This document shows positions 16,013 through 24,900 of a stretch of 64,000 bases of DNA, piece by piece. How positions within the stretch are numbered: the first letter of the stretch is position 1; the number at the start of each line of letters is the position of its first letter. The notes beneath the pieces were generated by a model. That model did not search any database, was not told the DNA's origin, and saw nothing but the letters and a program-made list of their open reading frames with translations. The position numbers and the translations under genes are program-made. This DNA is from DASXKD01 sp963734725 (GTDB lineage: Bacteria > Actinomycetota > Actinomycetes > Streptosporangiales > Streptosporangiaceae): assembly GCA_963734725.1 (NCBI GenBank), contig CAVTIX010000016.1, positions 1 through 64,000 on the forward strand. Reading direction: 5' to 3'.

Positions 16013-18058
16013 TCAGCGCGCGGCTACCCGCCGCGCCACACGCAGCAGGTACTCCTCGCGGTTCAGCGGGTTGTAGTCGGTCCGCGGCCGGTCCGGCCCC
16101 TCGCCGCGGACCGGCTGGTAGTGGCCGAACACGGCCTCGAGCACGCCTTCGCCGCGGGTCAGCCCCGGCAGCTGCTCCTCAAGCTCGCGCACCTGGGCCG
16201 CCGGAATATCCCCCTCCAGCAGGCACAACGGGCCCCGCATGACTGGTGCGCCCGGAGCCGCACGGCGCCGGGCCAGCGCCGGGAGCACCGCCCCGAAGGT
16301 GTCAGCCGGCATTTCCAGGTGGAAGCGGTGCACCGGCTCGTAGACCGTGGTCCCGGCCAGCTTGAGCGCGTCCATCAGCACCAGCGGCGTCAGGTTGCGG
16401 AAGTCCCCGGCGGTGCTGGACATGCTCTTGTCGAAGTGGGCATGGGCGTGGCTCTGCCGGGGCCAGTAGCCGGAATGCGTCATGCTGACCACGCAGTCGG
16501 TGACCTGCCAGCCATGGATGCCCTGGCGCAGCGTCTCGGTCACCGTCTCCTCGACCGCCTTGAAGAACGCGAACGGCATCGAGCCGAGCTCTACCTCCAG
16601 CCGGAACCGAACGCCGGATTCGGCGGGCGCCGGGTCGATCCGCAGCCCGACCGTGGCCAGGAACGGGTTGGGCGGCGTGTCGATGATCTCGAAGGCCGCA
16701 CCGGACCCGGCGGGGCGCTCGATGCAGATCGTGGTCGAGGCGCTGAAAGTGGCCTCGATGCCGTACTCGGCGGCCAGCGTCGCCTGGATGACCTCCTTCT
16801 GCACCTCGCCGTAGAGCGACACGAGCAACTCGGTGCGGGCGTCGTCGCGCCGCAGGCCGATCAGCGGATCCTGCTCGGAGAGCTGGGTCAGCGCGGCGTG
16901 GAGTGCGCCGCGATCCGCCGGGCGCCGTGGGGCGACGACGGTCTCCAGAGCGGGCGGGGCGAACCGGTGCTGGATCCGCCCGGGCGGCGGCACGCCGAGC
17001 GTGTCGCCGACCTGGATGTCGCGCAGCCCCCAGAGCTTCCCGATCTGCCCGGCGCGGACCTGGTCCCGCGGCACGGCGGGGCCTCGCTCGAAGACGCTGA
17101 TCGCGGTGATCTTCCACTCGCCCTCCCGGCCCGGTGGCAACGGCCCTCCGTTGCGGCCCGGGGGCCGCGAGCTCCCGCGGCCGGACGGCAGCCGGTCGCG
17201 CACGCGCAACGCGCCGGAGAACATGCGGACGTAGGCGATCTTCTCCCCGGCCGGGCCGCGCTCCACCTTGAACACCGCGCCCGATGCGGGGCCCGCGGCG
17301 TCGCCACGCGCCGCGGGCAGCAGCCCGGTGATGCCCGTGGCCAGCTCGGCGACACCAGCTCCGGTGATCGCCGAACCGAAGAACACCGGGTGCACCAGGC
17401 ACCGCCTGGCCTGCCGGGCCAGTTCGCGGCGCAGCCGCCGGTAGGGCAGGGCGGCCTCGTCCTGGACGTAGGCGGCCAGCAGCGCCTCGTCGTGCTCGGC
17501 GAGCACCTCGGCCAAGCGGGCGGCGAAGGCCTTGTCGCCCGCGCCGTACGGCCGGAACGCGCACCCCCGGGCGCCCGCGCCGGAGACCGTCCCCATCGCG
17601 ACGACCCCGGGGGTCAGGCGTTCGGTGATGTCCGCCAGCACCCGCCCGGGGTGCGCGCCCGCCCGGTCGGTCTTGTTCACGAAGACGAGAGTGGGAATCC
17701 GCAGCCGCCGCAGCGCCCGCATCAGCACCCGGGTCTGCGCCTGGACGCCTTCGACCGCGGAGATGACCAGCACGGTGCCGTCCAGGACGCCAAGCACCCG
17801 TTCCACCTCGGCGATGAAATCCGGGTGGCCCGGCGTGTCGATCAGGTTGACCGTGACATCGGAGATGACAAACGACACCACGGCGGATTTAATCGTGATG
17901 CCGCGCTGGCGTTCCAGCGCCAGCGAATCGGTCTGGGTGCTGCCGTCATCGACGCTGCCGATCTCGTCGATGACCCCGGCGGAATACAGCAGCCGCTCGG
18001 TCAGGCTGGTCTTACCGGCGTCTACGTGCGCCAGAATCCCCAAGTTGAGCGTTTTCAC
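16013..18058 (-). CDS. Ribosomal protection GTPase, TetM/Otr(A)-like
   Basis: EF-G-related GTPase of 681 residues. The G-domain motifs are complete: AHVDAGKTS (G1), RQRGITI (G2), DTPGHPDF (G3) and NKTD (G4), followed by translation-factor domains II to V. The G2-to-G3 region and overall length fit tetracycline ribosomal protection proteins such as Otr(A)/Tet(M) rather than EF-G, which has an extra G' insert. Such proteins remove tetracycline from the ribosome; chromosomal actinomycete copies may serve other roles. Start is GTG at 18058. It ends one base from the convergent binding-protein gene. The 200 bases upstream show no recognisable leader peptide. Confidence 0.85.
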   Translation of the reverse strand: MKTLNLGILAHVDAGKTSLTERLLYSAGVIDEIGSVDDGSTQTDSLALERQRGITIKSAVVSFVISDVTVNLIDTPGHPDFIAEVERVLGVLDGTVLVISAVEGVQAQTRVLMRALRRLRIPTLVFVNKTDRAGAHPGRVLADITERLTPGVVAMGTVSGAGARGCAFRPYGAGDKAFAARLAEVLAEHDEALLAAYVQDEAALPYRRLRRELARQARRCLVHPVFFGSAITGAGVAELATGITGLLPAARGDAAGPASGAVFKVERGPAGEKIAYVRMFSGALRVRDRLPSGRGSSRPPGRNGGPLPPGREGEWKITAISVFERGPAVPRDQVRAGQIGKLWGLRDIQVGDTLGVPPPGRIQHRFAPPALETVVAPRRPADRGALHAALTQLSEQDPLIGLRRDDARTELLVSLYGEVQKEVIQATLAAEYGIEATFSASTTICIERPAGSGAAFEIIDTPPNPFLATVGLRIDPAPAESGVRFRLEVELGSMPFAFFKAVEETVTETLRQGIHGWQVTDCVVSMTHSGYWPRQSHAHAHFDKSMSSTAGDFRNLTPLVLMDALKLAGTTVYEPVHRFHLEMPADTFGAVLPALARRRAAPGAPVMRGPLCLLEGDIPAAQVRELEEQLPGLTRGEGVLEAVFGHYQPVRGEGPDRPRTDYNPLNREEYLLRVARRVAAR

Positions 18059-18264
18059 GAAGCGTCATGTCCCTACGCATTGGCGTCATTTCCTTTCTGG
18101 GCGGACATGAACGCCGCTCGCATGGTGCTCTCCATTGGGTCGCCGGCACTTCCGAGGCAGTACAGCATGCGATGCTTCGCGCGGGCAAAGCATTTTCCTG
18201 CGCAACGACGCCGGTGGTGCTGTGGGCTACCGGCGCGGCCGTGGCCCGGGGCGCCACCGGGCCG

Positions 18265-19206
18265 TTACAGATGGAAGGCAGAGGTCATGGTCGGGAAGGT
18301 GGCTGCCTTCCCCAGGGCGGGCAGGCCGAGCAACTGCTCGGCGGTGCCGAGCAGCGAGTAGTGGTTGAACAGCTTCGGCGACCGCGTGCCGGGCCTGGTG
18401 CTTGGGCTGATCACGATGGTGGCGACGTGGCAGCCCACGTCGGTCGTGTTACTGGCGCACTTGGTCGCGGTCCCGCCTTCGCCCTCGTCCCAGGTGATGA
18501 ACACCGCGGTCGAGCCACTGGTGTACTCGGGACTCTTCAAGATCGCGGGCAGGTTGGCGGCCAGCCACTTGTCGCCTTCGGCGACGGTGCCGTTATGCAT
18601 GTCGTCGATCAGGTTCGGGGTGACGAAGGAGAACGCAGGCAGTTTGCCCGCGGACAGGTCGCTGGCGAGCCGCCTGTAGGGCACGTCGAAGGTGGCGCAG
18701 CCACGGAGCCTGGTGAAGTATGGCGGCGGGTTGTGCCGAACTGCGTACTTTCCGGAGTTGGCCTTGTGGCACTTCGAGGGCATCGACCCCTCGTACGCCT
18801 TCCACCTCTCACCCTGGCCGAAGATGCTGGCCGCCGGGCTAACGCAGCCCGGAACGGGGTCGCAGTCGCGATCGAACCTCGCGATGGCGCGGTACCCGAG
18901 GCCCGAGGTCGCGCTGACGTAGTTCGGCAGGCTGGGATGGGAGACGTTGTGATAGTTGGTCGCCAGCCCGCATTCGGTGGCCAGGGAGTTGATGTAGGGG
19001 GCCTGGGACGAGCCGATGATGGAGTTGTAGCTGTGGTTCTCCATCCATATCCAGATCACGTGCTTATAGCCAGGCGCTGTCGCCCGCATGCCGCACGGCC
19101 CGCTGGCAGCAACCGTCGGGGCCGGGCGCTCGACCGCGGCGACGGCGGCCGGTGTGCCGGCCAGCAGGGGCAGGACCGCCGTGAGGGCAAGCAGTCTGGT
19201 CCGCAT
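18265..19206 (-). CDS. Secreted phosphoesterase (acid phosphatase / phospholipase C-like)
   Basis: Protein of 313 residues with a Sec-type signal peptide (MRTRLLALTAV, cleavage probably near AVAAVE). The mature part begins with HVIWIWMENHSYNSIIG, the metal-binding start of the phosphoesterase family, and continues with VSHPSLPNYV, PNLIDDMHNG, and FITWDEGEGG, all matching the AcpA/phospholipase C-like fold. Several cysteine pairs fit an exported protein. Substrate could be phosphomonoesters or phospholipids. Monocistronic. Confidence 0.85.
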   Translation of the reverse strand: MRTRLLALTAVLPLLAGTPAAVAAVERPAPTVAASGPCGMRATAPGYKHVIWIWMENHSYNSIIGSSQAPYINSLATECGLATNYHNVSHPSLPNYVSATSGLGYRAIARFDRDCDPVPGCVSPAASIFGQGERWKAYEGSMPSKCHKANSGKYAVRHNPPPYFTRLRGCATFDVPYRRLASDLSAGKLPAFSFVTPNLIDDMHNGTVAEGDKWLAANLPAILKSPEYTSGSTAVFITWDEGEGGTATKCASNTTDVGCHVATIVISPSTRPGTRSPKLFNHYSLLGTAEQLLGLPALGKAATFPTMTSAFHL

Positions 19207-19299
19207 CGAAACCTCCGCGCGATCGAGGACTGCTGCCAGTCTGCGGCCGCGCTCGCGGGGCGGCCCCGGATACGGAGAAACCCTTACCGGCCGCTCACC

Positions 19300-19489
19300 G
19301 CCTCTTCACCTAGGGCATGCCTTACAACCATCCAGCCTGCTGCGCGTCCACCGGACGGGCGCCTCGCGGTGTTGTCGTCGTCGCCCATAGCTCCGCTATG
19401 AGCTCCTCCTCCGCCTTGCGATCCCCGCCTGCCTCCCCATCCCCCTTCACGGCGGCCGCCCGCGACGGCACAGGCCTGCAAGACACGCC
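19300..19489. repeat. Non-coding block with a short palindrome, possible dispersed repeat
   Basis: The stretch between the phosphoesterase start and the PepC stop has no gene. It contains CATAGC-TCC-GCTATG at 19385-19399 as a small hairpin, flanked by short T/C-rich stretches. The pattern resembles dispersed intergenic repeats, but no second copy was found inside this window. Confidence 0.3.
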
Positions 19490-20818
19490 CTACCGGGCGA
19501 GGGCGCCCATCGGGTCCCAGGCCGGCAGGACGATCGGCGCGGTGTCCAGCGCGGCCTGCAGCTCCGCGGGCAGCGCGGACCGGCGCGCCGCGATCTCGAA
19601 GACGTAGCCGTCGAACCAAGAGTCGTTCATGGTGTAGAAGCCGTCTTTGCCCTTGTCGGCGCCCCAGCTGTTTTCCACCCGCCACTTGCGGGTGACCCCG
19701 TCGAGCACGTCCACGCCGGTGAACAGCATGGCGTGGGTCATCTGCGTCTCGTGGTACAGCAACCGGTCGGCCTTACTGAGGTTGAAGGCCGTGTCGTAGA
19801 CCGCGGGGAAGTCGTACAGGCGGGCGTCCCACACCCCGTACTCGTTGCTCATCATCTTGCCGACATCGCAGCCGAACCACACCGGCTCGCCATCCTGCAG
19901 GGCCCGCACGGCGATGCCCTTGATCACCGGCATCGCGACGTTGAGGTAGATGACCGGCGGGGCGCCGAGCACGTTGCCGAGGTATTCGACGGTGAACGTC
20001 CGCCCGGCCGGACTGGACGGGCGTGGGTCGTGGACCAGGCACACGTAGTCGTCGATGGGCAGGTCCACGTACCGCGCCGCAAACTCCCGCGGGGTGAGCA
20101 TGCCGTCCCGGTGGAACTCGCGGTCCTTGTCGGTCCACTGCCAGTCGAAGCGCTCCGGCGGGGTGCCGAGGTGGATGCACAGCACCCGGTAGATGACCCG
20201 GAGCACCTCGGCCTTGGCGGCCCGTGCCGCCTCGGGGCCCCGGGCGGCCGCCTCGCGCACCGACTTGGCGCCCTGGCGCAGCAGGTTGCGCAGGATCGAG
20301 TTCATCGCGCCGGTGTTGCTGGAGCTCTGGGTTTCCGGCATGAACGCCTTGGGCACCAGGCCGTGCTTCTTGACGATGGCCACGAACATGTTCCATTGGC
20401 CGCCGTCTTCGGCCGGCGAGTCGAGGAGGTAGGCCACGGTCCGGTCGTCAAGATCGCGGCCGGCCGTCTCGATGATCGCCTCGAGGTAGTAGTTGGCCCG
20501 CTCCACCTTGTCCCAGAACATGGCGTAGTTCTGGGAGAACTCGAACTCCTTGAGGCCCATCTTCTTCATGGCGCCGACGCGCAGCAGGTTGAGCCCGGCG
20601 AACAACCAGCACCGGCCGCTGCGTTCCTGGTTGGTGACTTTCCAGTCGTCCAGCAGGGTGGACAGGAAGTGGTCGGTGTTGTTGATGATCTCCCGGTTAA
20701 TGGCCACGTCGTCAACGGGCACCCGGGTTACCGCGTTCTGTGCCAGCCGGTACGCCGGATTAGCCGAAAAATCCTTGCGGAGCAGTTCCAGGTCCTCAGT
20801 GCTCAGCGCTCCGTTCAT
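19490..20818 (-). CDS. pepC: Aminopeptidase C / bleomycin hydrolase-type cysteine peptidase
   Basis: Cytosolic C1B-family peptidase of 442 residues. The catalytic cysteine lies in QERSGRCWLFAGLN, the histidine in MTHAMLFTG and the asparagine in VENSWGAD, all in order and at the usual spacing. PepC enzymes form hexameric rings and remove N-terminal residues from peptides; homologues inactivate bleomycin. I prefer ATG 20818, nine bases after GGGGAG; ATG 20827 directly touches that site. C-terminus is a few residues past the usual end. No operon partner. Confidence 0.92.
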   Translation of the reverse strand: MNGALSTEDLELLRKDFSANPAYRLAQNAVTRVPVDDVAINREIINNTDHFLSTLLDDWKVTNQERSGRCWLFAGLNLLRVGAMKKMGLKEFEFSQNYAMFWDKVERANYYLEAIIETAGRDLDDRTVAYLLDSPAEDGGQWNMFVAIVKKHGLVPKAFMPETQSSSNTGAMNSILRNLLRQGAKSVREAAARGPEAARAAKAEVLRVIYRVLCIHLGTPPERFDWQWTDKDREFHRDGMLTPREFAARYVDLPIDDYVCLVHDPRPSSPAGRTFTVEYLGNVLGAPPVIYLNVAMPVIKGIAVRALQDGEPVWFGCDVGKMMSNEYGVWDARLYDFPAVYDTAFNLSKADRLLYHETQMTHAMLFTGVDVLDGVTRKWRVENSWGADKGKDGFYTMNDSWFDGYVFEIAARRSALPAELQAALDTAPIVLPAWDPMGALAR

Positions 20819-20893
20819 GCGCCGCATCTCCCCGCTCTCGTGGCTTCATCGCCCTCACCACCATCAAAGTACCAGCGGCCCGCTACCCGCCAG

Positions 20894-22234
20894 TTAGGGC
20901 CAAAGGCGCCGTGGCGGGCGGGCCGCAAGCCCTAACGCGGCGGGTGTCGCCGACGGCGGTTCCCCCCGGTGGCCCGGCCAGCGCCAGGGCAACGGGAATC
21001 GCGCGAAGGCGAGGGTGAGCGCAAGCAACACCATCATCGGCGCCCACCAGACCCAGACGCCGTGCCAGGCGATCTGGGAGGCGGAGGTGAGCGCCGTCGC
21101 GGCCAGGGCCGCCGGGATCAGCCGGGACCAGGTTCGCGCCGCCGCGACGAGCGCCACCGCGACGGGCGGCCACAGGTAGTAGGCCACGACCACCGGCTCG
21201 AAGACGCAGCGCAGCGCCAGGGCCAGCGCGGACCACCACAGCACCTCGATCAGCGTGTCGTGGTCCCAGTCGGCGGTGCGGGCCGCGTCCCATCGGCGCC
21301 CGGCGACGGCCCCGCAGCCGCAGGCCACGAGGATCGCCAGGATCCTGGCCGGGCCGGCCGCGACCACTCCACCGCTCAGGTGCGGGGCGAGGGACTCCCA
21401 GGGCGTGGGGTGGTTGATGGTGGGCGAGTTGGGCTGGCTGGTCACCGCGGCGTAGGTGGCGTTCCAGTTCGCCGCGGCCGCGGCGGCCAGGGCCACCGCC
21501 GCCGGGACAGCCGCCCGGATGAGGAAGCCGGGCGCCCGCCGCAGCGGGATGGTCATCGCTACAACCGGGACCGCGAGCAGCACCAGCGGCTGGATGGCGA
21601 TCGCCGCCCCGGCCAGCCACGCGGCCCGCCGGCGCCTGGACCTGGCCAGCGCCAGGACGGCGTACAGGAAGAGCCCCACCGACACCGCGTCCTCGGGGTG
21701 GCCCCAGCGCACCGACACGCTCCACAGCGCGACCGCTTCCGCGGTGGCGAGCACGGCCCGCCGGCGCCGGTCCAGCCCCAGGTGCTCGGCGATCGCGTCG
21801 GCGGCGAACAGGACCACGGCCGACAGCGCAATCTCGTACGGCCCGGCGAGAAGCCACACCGCAGGCTGCGGGTTGGCCGCGCTCTGCAGGGCCAGCGAGA
21901 GCCCGGCGACGTCGGTGACCGCGACCAGCGGAAGCAGGATCACCACCGCACCGGGCAGGGAGATCAGGCCGGTGGGCTGGGTGTACAGGCCGCCCGGGTG
22001 CAGGTGCAGCAGCCGGTGCGCCGCTTCCAGCGTCCCCCAGAAGTCGAGCGGGAGCGACCAGGCGGTCTTCCCGATCATGGCGGGCCCCCACCAGATCGTC
22101 GAGGACATCCCGATGAGCAGGAGGCCGACCGTGGCCAGCAGCGGAAGCACCCTGCGGGCGAGCCAGGGCGCAGCCCCGGGTGCGGCGCCCGCCGCCCCGG
22201 TGCCGAACACCGCCAGCTTGCGAACGACCGTCAC
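20894..22234 (-). CDS. Polytopic membrane protein, possibly GT87/mannosyltransferase-like
   Basis: Membrane protein of about 446 residues with ten or more hydrophobic segments. An outer loop after the first helix carries SSTIWWGPAMIG, and WGHPEDAVSVGLFLYAVLAL in the middle resembles the GHPED stretch of polyprenyl-phosphate-dependent glycosyltransferases of the GT-C type. Identity beyond that is uncertain. The open frame extends to 22330 but would overlap the divergent MFS gene; I chose GTG 22234 (just before VVRKLAVFG) so that a shared promoter region remains. Confidence 0.6.
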   Translation of the reverse strand: MTVVRKLAVFGTGAAGAAPGAAPWLARRVLPLLATVGLLLIGMSSTIWWGPAMIGKTAWSLPLDFWGTLEAAHRLLHLHPGGLYTQPTGLISLPGAVVILLPLVAVTDVAGLSLALQSAANPQPAVWLLAGPYEIALSAVVLFAADAIAEHLGLDRRRRAVLATAEAVALWSVSVRWGHPEDAVSVGLFLYAVLALARSRRRRAAWLAGAAIAIQPLVLLAVPVVAMTIPLRRAPGFLIRAAVPAAVALAAAAAANWNATYAAVTSQPNSPTINHPTPWESLAPHLSGGVVAAGPARILAILVACGCGAVAGRRWDAARTADWDHDTLIEVLWWSALALALRCVFEPVVVAYYLWPPVAVALVAAARTWSRLIPAALAATALTSASQIAWHGVWVWWAPMMVLLALTLAFARFPLPWRWPGHRGEPPSATPAALGLAARPPRRLWP

Positions 22235-22340
22235 CGCGGCAAAGTTAGCGCACCAGGGGCTGGCCAGGCCAAGATGGCTCCAGTACAGGGGCGAGCAGAG
22301 CGGAGCGGCAGTGGCCACGCGAACCGCCACGTTGGCGCGG

Positions 22341-23492
22341 ATGAACCGGTGGGCGATTCTGGCCGGCTACGGCCTGCTGGCCGCGTCCACGCAGTTGCTG
22401 TGGCTGACCTACGCGCCGATCACCACCCAGGCCCACCGGGTCATGGGCGTCTCCGTAGGGGCGGCCGGGGACCTGGCCGGGATCTTCCCGCTGATGTACG
22501 TGGTGCTAGCGCTGCCCAGCGGCCGCTGGCTGGACACAAAGTTCGAACGGGCGCTGTCGACCGGCGCGATCCTCACCGCCGGCGGCGGCCTGCTGCGGCT
22601 GGTGGGCCCTGAGTCGTACGCATGGGCACTGGCCGGGCAGTTCGTGGTGGCCGCCGGGCAGCCGCTCGTGCTGAACTCGATCACCAAGGTAGCCGCGCGG
22701 TACTTCCCGGAGCGGGAGCGGACCGCAGCGATCTCGGCGGGCAGCGTGTCGCTGTACCTCGGCATCCTGGCCGCGGTGCTTATCGGCAGCCCGTTGTTCA
22801 ACGCGGGCGGGCTGCGGCTGCTGCTGTCCGTGCAGGCCGCGGTGGCGCTCGTCGCGGCGGCCTGGGTGCTGGTGGCGGTCCGCACGCCAGCGGCGTTCCG
22901 GGGAGACCCGTCGGTCGCGGTGTCGCTGCGCTGGCTGTGGGGCGACCGGTTCCTGTGGGTCCTGGCGGGCCTGCTGTTCGTCGGAATGGGCGTGTTCAAC
23001 GCGGTCGCGACCTGGCTCGATTCGATACTCGGCCACTTCGGCCGGGGCAGCGCCGCCGGATACCTGATCGCGATCATGACGGTGGCCGGGATCCTCGGCG
23101 CCGCAGTGGTGCCGCAGGCCGTCGCCAAGCGCGACCGGCGGCGGGCGCTGCTCCAGGTCACCGTGGCCGTCACGATCGTGTCGTTCGCCTCGATCGCGGT
23201 CGTGCATCCGGTGGGCTTTGTCGCCGTGGCGCTTGCCGTGGAGGGGTTCGTACTGCTGGCCGCCCTGCCGGTGGTGCTTGACTGGTCTGAGCTGCACACC
23301 GGCCCGGAGCGGGCGGGCGCCGCGGTCGGGTTCCTGCTGCTCGCCGGGAACCTCGGCGGGGTCGTCCTGGTGCTGATCGTGCAGGGCTTGATCGGCGACC
23401 CGTACCTGTCCCTGGCCGCGCTGTCGGTGGCCGGCCTCGCCGGGCTGGCCCTGTCCACCAGGCTGCCCGCCTCGACGCAAGAAGGGTCCTGA
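22341..23492 (+). CDS. MFS transporter
   Basis: Major facilitator of about 383 residues with twelve hydrophobic segments. GRWLDTKF after the second helix is the loop 2-3 motif, and RYFPERERTAAISAGSVSLYLG resembles the central motif of NNP/FLVCR-like transporters. ATG 22341 gives the cleanest N-terminus; GTG 22311 is in frame and possible. The next gene starts two bases after its stop, so it is the first gene of a short operon with the PLP lyase and sugar-type kinase and may import their substrate. Confidence 0.8.
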   Translation: MNRWAILAGYGLLAASTQLLWLTYAPITTQAHRVMGVSVGAAGDLAGIFPLMYVVLALPSGRWLDTKFERALSTGAILTAGGGLLRLVGPESYAWALAGQFVVAAGQPLVLNSITKVAARYFPERERTAAISAGSVSLYLGILAAVLIGSPLFNAGGLRLLLSVQAAVALVAAAWVLVAVRTPAAFRGDPSVAVSLRWLWGDRFLWVLAGLLFVGMGVFNAVATWLDSILGHFGRGSAAGYLIAIMTVAGILGAAVVPQAVAKRDRRRALLQVTVAVTIVSFASIAVVHPVGFVAVALAVEGFVLLAALPVVLDWSELHTGPERAGAAVGFLLLAGNLGGVVLVLIVQGLIGDPYLSLAALSVAGLAGLALSTRLPASTQEGS

Positions 23493-23494
23493 CC

Positions 23495-24898
23495 ATGGCG
23501 CCAGACGAGCTGATCGCCGCCCTGGACCGGCAGTTGAAGCCGTACCGGGGTGACTTGGCCGCCTACCCGCGGCTCCCGGAAGACGGCGTGCCGCGTGCCG
23601 AGGTGGCCGGGCTGATCGAGCGACTTGCCGCGACCGAGGAGGCGCGCTGGCGCGACGGGTACGCCTCTGGCGCCGTCTACCATGGCGACCCGGAACATGT
23701 CGCGTTCCTGAACCGCGTGTACGCGGCACAGTCGCAGAGCAACCCGCTGCACCCCGACCTGTGGCCGAGCGCCACGAAGTTCGAGGCGGAGATCGTCTCG
23801 ATGACCGCGAACATGCTCGGGGCGCGGCACGCAGACCCCGCCGCCCCGGTCGCAGGCACGGTCTCCTCCGGCGGGACCGAGAGCATCCTGCTGGCGATGA
23901 AGACCTACCGGGACTTCGCCCGGGCCCGCCGTGGCATCGCCGAACCGGAGATCGTCGCGCCGGTGACCGCGCACGCGGCGTTCGACAAGGCCGCCAGGTT
24001 CTTCGATATGACGCTGGTCCGGGTGCCGGTGGACGAGGGCTTCAAGGCCGACCTGACGGCCATGTCCGAGGCCATCACCGAGCGGACCGCGGTCGTGGTG
24101 GGGTCAGCGCCGACGTTCCCGCACGGCGTGATCGACCCGATACCGGAGATCGCCGCGCTGGCCGCCGAACACGGCGCCGGCTGCCACGTCGACGCCTGCC
24201 TCGGCGGGTTCATCGTGCCCTGGGCCGAGCGGCTCGGCTACCCGGTGCCGCCGTTCGACTTCCGGCTGCCCGGGGTCACCTCGATGACCGCCGACACGCA
24301 CAAGTACGGCTACGCCGCCAAGGGCTCTTCGGTCGTGTTGTACCGGGGCAAGGACCTGCGCCAGTTCCAGTACTACACGAGCACCGACTGGCCGGGCGGC
24401 CTGTACCTGTCACCCACGTTCGCAGGGAGCCGGCCCGGCGCGCTGTCGGCCACGTGCTGGGCGGCGATGGTCTCCATCGGCGAGCGCGGGTACCTCGACG
24501 CGGCCCGACGGATACTGGAAACCGGCGCGAAGATCCGCGACGGCATCGCGCAGATCCCTGGTGTCCGCGTGCTCGGCGACCCGCTGTGGGTCATCGCATT
24601 CGCCGCCGAGGACGGCCTCGATGTGTTCCAGGTGCTGGAGAACATGGGCAAGCGCGGCTGGAGCCTGAACGGGTTGCAGCGGCCGGCCGCGGTGCACATC
24701 GCGGTCACGCTGCGGCACACGTTGCCCGGTGTCGCCGACCGATTCCTCGCCGACCTGCGGGAGTCGGTCGAGGAGGTCCGCGCGAACCCGGGCGTCAGCA
24801 CCGGAATGGCCCCGGTGTACGGCATGGCCGCCTCGCTGCCCGAGGAGCTGGTCCACGCGATGCTGGGCGTCTACCTCGACCTGACGTTCGAGGTTTGA
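23495..24898 (+). CDS. PLP-dependent sphingosine-1-phosphate lyase-like enzyme
   Basis: Fold-type I PLP enzyme of 467 residues. HPDLWPSATKFEAEIVSM, GTVSSGGTESILLAMKTYRD (phosphate-binding loop), HVDACLGGFIVPW, and TADTHKYGYAAKGSS with the PLP-binding lysine match the DPL1/sphingosine-1-phosphate lyase group of the decarboxylase family. These enzymes cleave the C2-C3 bond of phosphorylated long-chain or short amino alcohols. The gene is flanked at two-base distances by an MFS transporter and an FGGY kinase, so the substrate may be imported, phosphorylated and then cleaved; sphingolipid as the real substrate is not shown. Confidence 0.85.
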   Translation: MAPDELIAALDRQLKPYRGDLAAYPRLPEDGVPRAEVAGLIERLAATEEARWRDGYASGAVYHGDPEHVAFLNRVYAAQSQSNPLHPDLWPSATKFEAEIVSMTANMLGARHADPAAPVAGTVSSGGTESILLAMKTYRDFARARRGIAEPEIVAPVTAHAAFDKAARFFDMTLVRVPVDEGFKADLTAMSEAITERTAVVVGSAPTFPHGVIDPIPEIAALAAEHGAGCHVDACLGGFIVPWAERLGYPVPPFDFRLPGVTSMTADTHKYGYAAKGSSVVLYRGKDLRQFQYYTSTDWPGGLYLSPTFAGSRPGALSATCWAAMVSIGERGYLDAARRILETGAKIRDGIAQIPGVRVLGDPLWVIAFAAEDGLDVFQVLENMGKRGWSLNGLQRPAAVHIAVTLRHTLPGVADRFLADLRESVEEVRANPGVSTGMAPVYGMAASLPEELVHAMLGVYLDLTFEV

Positions 24899-24900
24899 AC

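Noticed and set aside
16302..17564. 420-codon open frame on the minus strand in another phase
   Set aside because: Shadow of the TetM/OtrA-like GTPase; Arg/Gly/Ala-rich with no domain.
20883..22091. Long minus-strand frame of 402 codons
   Set aside because: Shadow of the membrane protein in another phase; composition is that of out-of-frame GC-rich DNA.
23761..24900. Upstream extension of the FGGY kinase frame over the lyase gene
   Set aside because: This part is the lyase read in the wrong phase; the kinase starts at GTG 24901.
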